DNA from: Phoronis australis
Lineage: Eukaryota; Phoronida; Phoronidae
Direction: 5' to 3'
Length of the DNA: 64,000 bases
Assembly: GCA_002633005.1 (NCBI GenBank)
Contig: NMRA01000365.1
Location: 330,708 to 394,707, forward strand
Below, in pieces: positions 36,901 to 48,900 of the stretch (the stretch's first letter is position 1; each line of letters begins with the position of its first letter). The notes under the pieces were generated by a model that saw nothing but the letters and a program-made list of their open reading frames with translations, was not told the origin of the DNA and made no database searches. A program made the translations under genes and the position numbers.

Positions 36901-39900
36901 CGGGACACATCTATATATTCGACCTGATGCAATTGATAGAATTTCATTTACACAATCCGAGAAAGAAGGCATTTAGTGAGTGAACACTTTTCCTCCAGGT
37001 GACAAATACCATGCAAACTCATGAAATATGACCTTGCTTTTGTACATTTCTTGCATGTGCATTCCAGTAAAATGTTACAAATACATAAAATGTAACAACT
37101 TGTTACATTTTAAGAGAGGCCTAGCAACATAAAATGTAACAATGGCATAAAATGTAACAGTTGTTACATTTTACGAAATTGTTACATTTTATGGCATATC
37201 AGTGCCATTTTCAACAAAGTACGATCTAAGAGGGTACTTTTTCTGAATTTCTGGAACAGAAATGTGCATAAAATGTGAACTTTTACACAAAATTAGACTC
37301 TAAATGGGTCACTTTTTGTCCAAGCCAACTCTCTAAAGGGGTAGGTATTCAAATTTTTCGGGCGACATCCCTCATCCAAAAATACCCCCGCCTGTGTCAG
37401 ATACCACTTGTTCGTGATTTTGGCCATTTTCTTTGTAGTATGACGATGGTTTCGTAAAATGTAACAATGGTACATTTCTCGCATGTGCATTCCACCTAAA
37501 ATGTAACAACTACATAAAATGTGAGCCCGCGAGATACATCATTAGTGCAAAGGTCACATGTTTGCAGAATTTCTTGTTTTCACATTAATAAGGTGTCACT
37601 GAATACAACTGCTCTTTGTTTAGGTTAGACTATGCTAAGATAGCATTGCTGATTAGTTCCTACTATACATTGGCATAGTTAGGAGATGCGAATACATCTT
37701 AAGGTCTTTTAACCAAAGAGTTCTTCTGTCAAAATGAAGACGTCAGCATTCCTTGAAAATAACCCAAGCATTTCCTGGAAGTCAAGCTCTTAGGATTAAA
37801 GACCTTAAAACAAAATCTCACACAGAGGCTAAATTTGCAAGTTTTTGACGAAAAAAATAATGGTTGTGGAAAATACACCTACATCTGTGAAAAATTACAA
37901 TTTTAAGGAAAATGCAGTCATCTGATTACGAACATCTGCGCATTGCTTTTGTGTAAATGAAATTCCATGATAACCCAGTATTTAAAAATACATGGTTTTA
38001 TGCATCTACCATCAGTACTTAAAGGCGAAGGCAACCTTTTTTCAAGTCATTTTTAGCAAAAATAGGGTTCTTTGATTATCCCAGACATATTTTTCACTTA
38101 TTTACAGTTTTTCGTAATTTAATTAATTACTCGTCGTCTACTCCGGAAGTGACATTTTGGGAGGCAAGAATTTCGCGCCAATTTCTTTTCATACAGTCTG
38201 ACTGTGAGAGCAGTCGAGTCAGCCATTGTTCTACCTCGGTTGTGATAAGTTCGGTCTTCGTTTGCTTTCAGTTTGTTTACGAGTCAGTCAACATGCCATG
38301 CTGTTCCTGCCTACCGAGATGTACTCATTATCGTCTCACGTACAGAGGAAGAACTGTCCCACTTGCCCGAGTGTCCCGCGACACACTCCCGATGGTGACT
38401 TGAGCACCCAAACTGCTTACATCCCGCCGTGCGACTCCCTCGTCACACACGTGGCACCTTCTAAATAGCTCCAATACAAAACCACAATAAACTTAGGTTC
38501 ACCGATCTGTGATGACGAACTGTCTTTTTCACTGGGTATCAAACTGGGACTGTATTCACTCTCACTACTCAACATCGCTGCAGGGCTGCTTACAGGCTCT
38601 GGGCTAGAGACAACAGCACACGGGGAATCACTGCTAGTTCCTGGACTTGCACGCTATTGTGTACGTTCGGAGGCATGGGTGACAGTAGATGAAGTGCCTC
38701 CAGTCACTGTTTATAGTGGCTACAGCTCGCGAGGCTTCTCGCTTCACTGAAAAACGAACTTCTCCGGGGTGGCGACGGTGCACTGTCGGGAATCAATAGC
38801 GACGGTATGGAACTCTTCTTCAGGCGTTGTTTTGCAGGGACCTTCATCAATTCAGCGTACGTACATATCTCTGTCGTAATCTGACGGCTGAAAATGCTTG
38901 CCACTGTTTTGTACGTTGAGTGAACGGGTAGCGCTGCCTTCTTCACACGAATCAGCTAGCCAAGTATGGCAAAGTGTGTCATCCTTCGGAAAGCAATGCA
39001 AGGTACCCAAAGCGCGTGAGACGATAATGAGTACATCCTGGTATGCAGCAACAGCGTGGCATGTTGACTGACTCGTAAACCAAAGCAAATGACCGCCAAA
39101 CTTATCACATCCGAGGTAGAACAATGACTGACTTGACAGCTCTCACAGTCTGACTGTATGAAAAGAAATTCTTGCCTCCCAAAATGTCACTTCCGGAGTA
39201 GAGGACGAGAAATAAATTAAATTACGAAAAGCCGTAATTAAGTGAAAAATATGTTTGGGATAATCAACAGACCTTATTTTTGCTAAAAGTGACATGAAAA
39301 AAGGTTGCCTTCGCCTTAAAGTTATTTAAGAAATTTAATCCTTGGTAACGAAGGTAGGCAACTCAGTATTAAATATCATCTTTCTTAACAGTTATTTGTG
39401 AAAAAGTCACTCACCAAGCAGATGAATATATCCGGCTTTTCAGAGCTGACAAAGTTGACACATTTATGGTGGAACAGGCACATACATAGTCCACAGTGCA
39501 GTGTGGGATGAACACCCTCCAGGCCGGGGCACTTCAAACTGCAGATCTGTACAGGTGGGTCTACCGAGTAACTGCAACATACGTAGCACACAGCATCAGA
39601 AAAAAAACAGTATATCCGGCTTGGATAACATACAGTGTCCAACAAATGCGACATTTTCAGAGATCATTTAAGGAATTGACCCACACGGATTTAAGAGAAT
39701 TTGAAGGACTTGTGGGCCATGTTTAATTTTTTATGCTTTTTCGTTTTCAACTTTAATGGACCCATTGGCCCAAGTTAAGCAATAACAGTGTGTTAATGAA
39801 ATTATTTTTGCACACTCCTAAAATTATCCCTGCATTTTCAATTGTCATCACTTCCTTTATACAACGCAAATTGACACGGCTCAGATTGACAAGGTTCAGA

Positions 39901-42900
39901 TTGACACGGTGTAACTCGCTTGGTGTTGACTGCCATCTTAATGCAAAGTAGTGTCAGGATAAAGAGGAGCGCAAAACTTCTGTAAAGCCCAAATTGTACG
40001 AGATTATCGAATGCCCTGATGAAAACTGATATTTTGCAATGTTGTTTTTTTCACACAAGTCATTCAAGCATCTTATCAAAACAATACAGGAAAACTTCAC
40101 TGCTTGATGACACTGAAAATTAACATATGAACCGCCATTTGAAATTTCTGGTCATATTGCATGCGAGTTTAATGCTGAACATTTCTCCCGACACTGTCTA
40201 TTACCATTTCGCCAGCCATCACAATCTCAGCAAACCAAAACTGGCACAATACTCAATTACTTACGTGACCTTTTGGGCCTTTTTAGCCGAAGCTATGTTA
40301 GCTACAGTACTCTCAACAGCCTGCATCAGCTGAATTTTCTGTAGCGAGTCCGGAGCTGCCTTGAACTTTCGCTTTTTTGCTTTTGGCCCACCGGGGCCAA
40401 ACTTCTTGCGCGCCGATGCAGGCCCGAAGCCAGGCAGCTCAGCGGGGGAGCAGGCTGTCGTTTGTGGAGAATTCTGTGGTGGTGGCGTGGCCACCGTGAC
40501 TGCTGTGGGCTTTACAACAGGGGGCGTGACTTTAACTGAAAATCACAAAAGATTAACTTATTTAACATTACTTGCAATGTATGTCCAAATAATGAAAGCG
40601 ATAATACATTAACAGATTCAAATTCGCATTTATATAGGATTCAGACATACAATAAAGAATAGTGAAAGCAGAAATTGCAACTACTTCCTTCGTTAAATGA
40701 GAAGTGGTTTATGGGCAACGAAAAAATTTGACATGCTCAGGGCACAAAACGACACACTGGAACAAGCCAATTTGACAGTCGAGACCACGCTCAGGGCATA
40801 AAATGACAGTGTGACAAACCACCTTGACAGTCGAGACCATGCTCAAGGCATAAAATGACACACTATGACAAGCCAACTTGACAGCCGAGACCATGATCAG
40901 AGCATAAAATGACACTAACTTGACAGTCGAGACCATGCTCAAGGCATATAATGACACACTGTAACAAGCCACCTTGACAGTCGAGACCATGACCAGAGCA
41001 TAAAATGACACACTGTGACAACCCAACTTCAAAGTTCAGAAATGATCAGGGCATTAAAAGACACACTATGACATATCAACTTGACAGTCGAGACCATACA
41101 TTTGGCATCAAATGAAACAATGTGACAAGCCAACTTGATAGTCGAGACCATGATCAGGGCATAAAATGACACATTGTGAAAAACCAACTTGACAGCTGAG
41201 AATATGCTCAGGCCATCAAATGACACACTGTGACAAGCCAACTGGACAGTGGAGACCATGATTAGGGATAAAATGACACACTGTGACAAGCCAACTTGAC
41301 AGTCGAGACCATGCTCAGGGCATAAAATGACACACTGTTGCGAACCAACGTGACAGTCGAGACCAAGCTCAGAGAATAAAATGACACACTGTTGACAAGC
41401 CAACTTGACAGTCAAGACTGCGCTCAGGGGATGAAATGACACACTGTGACAAGCCAACTTGAGTCGAGACCATGCTCAGGGCATAAAATGACCCACAGTG
41501 ACAAGCTAACTTGACGGTCGAGACCATGCCCAGGACATAAAATGACCCACTGTCACAAGCCAACTTGACAGTCGAGACCATGATCAGAGCATAAAGTGAG
41601 ACAGTGACAAGCCAACTTGACAGTAGAGACCAGGATCAGGGCATAAAATGACACACTATGACAAGCCAACTTGATAGTCGAGACCATGCCCAGGGAATAA
41701 AATGACACAATGACAAGTCAACTTGACAGTGAAGACCATGCTTTTGGCATAGAATGACACCGGGTGACAAGTCGAGACCATGCTCAAGGCATAAAATGAA
41801 ACACTGTGACAAGCCAACTTGACAGTCGAGAACATGCTCAGGACATAAAATGACACACTGATACAAGCCAACTTGACAGTGGAGAACATGCTTTTGGCAT
41901 AAAATGACACACTGTTACAAGCCAACTTGACAGCCATGACCTTGCTTTTGGCATCAAATGACACACTGTGACAAGCCAACTTGACAGTCAAAAACATGAT
42001 CAGGGCATAAAATGACACACTGTGACACCCCAACTTAACAGTCGAGACCATGATCAGAGCATAAAATGAGACAGTGACAAATCAACTTGACAGTGGAGAC
42101 CATGATCAGGGCATAAAATGACACACTGTGACAAGCCAACTTGATACTCGAGACCATGCCCAGGGCATAAAATGACACAAGTCAATTTGAAAGTGAAAAC
42201 CATACTTTTGGCATAAAATGACACACTGTGACAAGCCAACTTGACATTCGAACAAGTCAACATGACAGTCGAGGCCATGCTTTTGGCATAAAATGACACA
42301 CTGTGACAAGCCAACTTTATAGTCGAGACTATGATCAGGGGATAAAATGACACACTGACAAGCTAACTTGACAGTCAAGACCATGCTCAAGGCATAAAAT
42401 GAAACACTGTGACAAACCAACTTGACATTCGAGAACATGCTCAGGGCATAAAATGACACACTGATACAAGCCAACTTGACAGTCGAGAACATGCTCATGA
42501 AATAAAATGGCACACTGGTACAATCCAACTTGACAGTCGAGAACATGCTTTTGGCATAAAATGACACACTGTAACAAGCCAACTTGATAATCGAGACCAT
42601 GATCAGGGCATAAAATGACACACTGTGACAAACCAACTTAATAGTCGAGACCATGAACAGGGCATATAACGACAAACTATGACAAGCCAACTTGACAGTC
42701 GAGACCATGCTCCGGGCATAAAATGACACACTGTGACAAGCTAAGCTCAGGGCATAAAATGACCCACTGTGACAAGCCAACTTGACAGTCGAGATCATGC
42801 TTGGGGCATAAAATGACACACTATGACAAGCCAACTTAAAGAGCCTAGTCTCAAACAATAACAAAAGTCAGTTCTTTCCAAGGAAAAAAATAAAATATGA

Positions 42901-45900
42901 GAAAGACGGCAAAGTCGACGGTGTCCGAAATCTTAAAATTATGCGCGGTCGGGTGCCGACAATGTTTCGATTACGGTTTTAGACCGTTTGAACAGCCGCG
43001 TAGATTTGTGATCGTTAGTGCTGACATGAAATTCACACGATGTCCTCAAAAACATGAACAGCAATGTTACTGACTCTGAACACAACTGACTTACCAAACT
43101 TTGTGATAGGAAATATATATAAATATTTGTCGTCTTGACTGATGATTCGCAATGTCCACTGGATCTCAACGTCTTCAAATTTAACTGTTCGTAAACCAAA
43201 TGCAGACTACACGACTGCAGTATATGTAACACTGGTTTGTTTCTGGGGCAGCGCGTGCGACATACTTATGAGTCACCTGTCACTCAAACAGACTGAAACA
43301 GTATTCCCTCCAACGAGATACATGTAAATAAGGTTCCCGCAGTCTTACCTCGATTACGTATCCGGGCGTTTATTTGACAATTATAGAACTGTTGCTTTAT
43401 GCAATTGGGGTATATTCAATCAATATAAGTTTGAAATTGTTATTCCAAAACATAGCAGAAGGCCATACCACAATTTAACGGAGGTAGAGCCTACGTAGTT
43501 CTAACCGCAAAACACTGCCACACGCAAGTGACTGTTCAAGTAGCTGGCTACACTGGCGTTAGCTTCTTCGACACTAATTATGCTTCAAGATAAAAGTGGT
43601 TCGTCCTGATAATCTCGGCACTTGCATTCCTGGTACTGCTGTTGTAATTTTATCTGTCCAATGTTCACTACGACCCGATAGCAGTGCCGTCTGCTAATTT
43701 ATTTTTTATGTGCATATGCGAATTTAGATCGATCTTCGCTACAAGCCCAAGTTCATTTTACAAATCACACGCCATGGGTCAAATGACCCACGAAAGGGAC
43801 TGGAAACAGGTGGAAAACGGAGCAACTTTGACTAACGATAAACAGATTCACACTCTGTTTTAGATGGCTTCCAAATTCTTCATCTTGGGGTGCGAGAGCC
43901 CAAACATTTCGTGTAGGCTAGTAAATGGAATGTCAGTAGGTAGATATTACAACATGAAAATTTTTAACGTATACTGCACGACAAAATAGGACACGGATTT
44001 TTGCTCTTCACAAAGTCTGTTTTAACTTGACACTAAAACACATCGTTTTGCCAATTCGGACGCATGGTATAGTGAAGGTCGGAGTACCGAGAGGAAGGTA
44101 AGTGGGCCGCAGGTTCACAGAAAAAATTGAATCCGTGAACATGGAATTCGACTTGGTATTACAACGGTCTCATCACCAGTGCTTATTAATTAGCTGATGA
44201 TCCAAATACAAAGCGTGACACTGTGACGATTACGCGAAAGTCTGATAACATAATTTCATTTGCAGAGTGAAATTGCGATCAAGCGTGGCAATTATTACGA
44301 GTCCATGATTATAACTGCCAAGAAAACGAGTAAGATATACCCAAACCATCCACACAGATAACTACAGACAGTGACATCAGTCAATACATTACACCGATGG
44401 CAGTTTTAAACGATGTGTAAATAATTATCTTTACTTGATGAACTTCCAGATTTACATTCAGTTCCCGATCATGCGAAAAAGTAAACCATCCGAAATGTAA
44501 GAATTATGGCCAATGCCGCTAAAATCAATGTGTCAGAAATTTGAGAAATACGGTGAATGCCAAATTCTACCGTGTCTCAAATTTCAGAACGAAAAAAATT
44601 CAGTTTGAGGTTGGACTTAGGTACCCAAAATTCGGGAGACTGTCCTAAATTCGGGAATTTTACCGTAACAATGAAGAGGTCTTTTAACGTCGTAATGATT
44701 CCAAAGAGGTATTGTTCATCAAACGTGGGCATTACCACAGCCACCAACTGTTCACATTGTCCTTGGTTGGCAATTATTTTTCTCCTCTTTCCAGTCTTGA
44801 TGAATTACTCAGTATAAAACAGTATTTTGAATTCATGAAACAACTACTTTCAGCCAGAAAATTTGTAACTGATGTTTATCAAGTTACCATTAAGTTAAAA
44901 GATTCTACTTCAAATACCCGATGTCAATTTTCTAAAATTGAGATGGATTTGATGGTTATAATTCAAACAATTTGCAGCACCAGAAATATTTCACAAACCG
45001 CTCCTCACTCCTACTCACTTAGGGGTGCTGTACGTTGTGCAGCCTTTGTTATCCTTTTAGCAGCTGCTGGCTTGGAAGGTGATGCTGATGCTTTGAATGA
45101 TGAGCGCTTAGTTTTGCCAGCCTCCCGGATGATCTCAAAGGGTGGTTTGTGGATAGGATTTTTGTTGAATGTGAAACAGCCCATAGTGATGTCGGGATCA
45201 GGGTGAAGTTCCAAGTAAGCCTCGATCTCCGGCATTGATCTCAACTTCCTGCCAACTGGGGGCCAATAGTAGACGTCGCCGGCTCGCTTCGGCGTCACGC
45301 GGCCGTCTTTTTCGCATGTTCCTCGAAACACAAGCTCACGTTTCCAGCCTACAGAGATTTAGAGGTATAGGTGACATTGGCAGGTTTCATTTCAGCACCA
45401 TGAAAATGTAGTTCCTAATGGGTGGTAGACCAATCGATCAATAAACTGGTAGGCCTTAGCCCCAACATAGATATAATACATATAGTCTTCACAAGGATTT
45501 TGCCATTTAAACCACAACTTACCACCATAAAGTTTCCTTGTTCAAACAAACATATGGCTAAATTGGTAATTTTTTCATTTTTGAGACAATCAAGAATGCT
45601 ACATAGTGTGTTTGTTGATGACAGCCGCACACATAATGTTTTCAATTAATTAAGTAAAATTTTCTTCTCGTTTACTCTCGTCAAAAATCTTGATTCAATG
45701 AAATTTTACTGTTCTTCCATATTGAGTTGCAATTTGAAGTTTGGTTGAATCATCCCTACATCATAAGTCACCAGTTGTTATGCTGCTTCTGGCACACACT
45801 GCAATAATTACATGCACTTAATCTCTGAATTTCCATTCAGCAGCAGTGAGCCTACAGAATTATTTGAATTATTACATGACCATAAGTAGTGCCAGGTACA

Positions 45901-48900
45901 GGCCAAGACCATAAGTACAGCCAGGTACAGGCCAAGACCAGAAGTAGTGCCAGGTACAGGCCAAGACCATAAATAGTGCCAGGTACAGGCCAAGACCATA
46001 AGTAGTGCCAGGTACAGGCCAAGACCATAAGTAGTGCAAGGTACAGGCCAAGACCATAAGTAGTGCCAGCTACAGGCCAAGACCATAAGTAGTGCCAGCT
46101 ACAGGCCAAGACCATAAGTAGTGCCAGGTACAGGCCAAGAATATAAGTAGTGCCAGCTACAGGCCAAGACCATAAGTAGCGACAGCTACAGGCCAAGATT
46201 CCAACAAATTGTAATCTGTAACCTACCTTTTTCGAACACTATTAGCTGGTTAGCAGTGACAAGATTATTTCCTGAAAAAAGAATGCCATTAAATTACCAA
46301 AATACTAAAAGTCACAGACATTTTTTTCAAACCACCCAAGCGCATTAACATTGAGAAACTCAAAAAATAAATATACCTTGAAAGTATTGAAAAATGGCAT
46401 GAGTTAAGAGCGAAAAACTCAAAATGAGTTATTCATATTGCTATGGGGTACACTTGTATAGTGTTCACATGGAAACTTAAGACAAGAACAGGTCATGGTT
46501 AGACTTAGAAACTGAATTGGGAATCGTACTACGTGGAGATAAATTAAAAAGCTTTAAGGTGAAAACAAGGGAAACAGCGGTTTCGGATATTTTACCATAA
46601 ATAAATATGGTATTCTTTTCTTAGTGAGAATTAGAAATACATTAATTACTTATTAGACGAGTCATCTGTCACCCACAAGTTGATGCCAATGTAAAGCGTA
46701 GGCCTACACCAGCAATTCAAGTGTGTGAACTTATGTGTGTGCACCACTCCAAAGCTGTACATCAAAAGCGAACAATACTTAAATAAAAGACTGTACCAGC
46801 TCAGCTCTGTTAAGCTCTCGAGTGCCAATGTTTTAGTTGACAATCATATAGCAAGTCAGTCATAGCAAAGCCACGGATATTTTTTCAAAGACTATTTTCT
46901 CCCTTTTCACATTGCAAACTTAGCTACTCAAATGCACGTGCCAGTTAGAGCACTTGTTCAACTTTCATGTCAGCAACTAGCCTTGAGCACTAGAGCCTTT
47001 CAAGGGTGGTCGTGAAGAACCGTAACGCTGTAGATGCATGTATGAACTCAATTTTGGGACCTGATATTTTTGAGTATTTAACATCGCAGGAAAAAGCATA
47101 CCGTATTCGCCATAATAACCACCAGGGGTACTTAGAAAAGTTCCGTTTCCGGGGGGGTGCTTATTATAACCCAAAGCCATTGAAACCTGGTCTCCGAAAC
47201 GGGTGAAATCGGAACCTAAGATTCATCATATTTACGCTCAGTGACGTATCTGTAATCTATGAAAGACTTTCTACAAAACTGTGGTGCATTGCTATCAAAC
47301 TTTGCTGCTAAATTACGATCATTTTACAGAAAATTGTGCTGAAATCCCAGGGCGAAAACTCGCCGACTGCCTGCCTCGCAATCGTCGATATGGTGACTTG
47401 AATGCTTGAATAAAAATAGTTTCGACTACCTGAAATCCTCTTTAAGTTTTCCATGTAGTTTCCCAAAGATTTTNGAAAAAGCATACCGTATTCGCCATAA
47501 TAACCACCAGGGGTACTTAGAAAAGTTCCGTTTCCGGGGGGGTGCTTATTATAACCCAAAGCCATTGAAACCTGGTCTCCGAAATGGGTGAAATCGGAAC
47601 CTAAGATTCATCATAATTACGCTCAGTGACGTATCTGTAATCTATGAAAGACTTTCTACAAAACCGTGGTGCATTGCTATCAAACTTTGCTGCTAAATTA
47701 CGATCATTTTACAGAAAATTGTGCTGAAATCCCAGGGCGAAAACTCGCCGACTGCCTGCCTCGCAATCGTCGATATGGTGACTTGAATGCTTGAATAAAA
47801 ATAGTTTCGACTACCTGAAATCCTCTTTAAGTTTTCCATGTAGTTTCCCAAAGATTTTTAAGTTCCCGTGGAGTCGGGATCACGACAGGTTTAAGTACAA
47901 ATCTGTGCTACATCGTGCCATCTGCACGTATGATTGGCAACACGAGAAAAATGTCTGGACGAACACATGTTGTAGTCACGTGACATTTGTTTTGAAGTTG
48001 TCTGCGTTTGTGAGTAAGCGAGCACATGCATGTCACCAGAGTTCATTTGCCAGAGCAGATACCGTCTTTTGGCCACGCAATCTAACAAGCTAGATGTGCA
48101 TTGTATCTAAAGAAATTTGCACAAGCAGTAGGCCTAAACCAGAGCGTGTTTCATTCAGCACTTGCAGGTATCATGGGCTAAAAACATTCAACATTTGTCT
48201 CAGTAAGGCCCGCATTAGTAGTCGCAGTGTGGCTGGATGTGGCCTACGTGACTATCTGACAGTTATTATTCGGTGCAAGAGTGTGTAAGCACTCACCGTC
48301 AGTGGTCATTTTATCGGATATTTGGCTTGAAAACACTAATTATAGTTAATCAAACAATTCATCTTAAAAATAACGCAAACATTTTTTATAGTATTAGAAA
48401 CTGTCGGAAATTAGTGCCAACATTCATTTCCAGCCGATGCTATGCTACCCGTTTCATGAATGGATAGTTGCTGACTAATGTCTTTGATGACAGGTTCATG
48501 TATGAACTCAATTTTGGGACCTGATATTTTTGAGTATTTAACATCGCAGGAAAAAGCATGCCGTGCTTCCTGGCCACGTGCTTTTAACACTGGCCAAGTT
48601 TTTTATTAGTCTTCGATTCACGGTTTTCACATGTAGGCCTACAAAAAAATTTGGATTCCTGTTGAAAGCGAGAAATATCTAAAAAGCAATGCCGTAAACA
48701 ATTACACTACTTCTGTTCTGAAAGGCGAGACCATTGGTCCTTGCAATATCAGCAAAACTTTTCTGTTGGTTTTGAGGCATGGCGGAAGTTTGAAGTGTAT
48801 AGTCACGGCTAAATACCGACATAGCGGCGAGGCTCGTGGTCTACAAATTCTGCAAACAATAATTTTTTTCAGGACTGCCGGATATCATTGATAAATTGAA

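Larger units (their letters stand above)
28736..39414. other. 10.7-kb intron splitting the PHD finger
   Basis: The intron falls between the seventh and eighth zinc ligands of the PHD finger. It is filled with repeats: three copies of a TTACATTTTAC-rich family, a LINE 3' end, and parts of three other dispersed families. No coding exon was recognised. Confidence 0.7.

Noticed and set aside
38226-38468. THAP-domain protein
   Set aside because: The MPxCCCxPGC start is suggestive but the later Cys and His ligands and the AVPTF box cannot be seen, so only an unclassified element is called.
40709-42864. Several 70-250 residue frames reading VSTVKLACHSVSFYA repeats
   Set aside because: The 54-bp period yields open frames automatically; different copies are open in different frames and there is no start or splice context.
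45808-46196. Trp-rich repeat frames (LYLALLMVLACTWHYL type)
   Set aside because: Produced by a 29-bp array read in three frames in turn.
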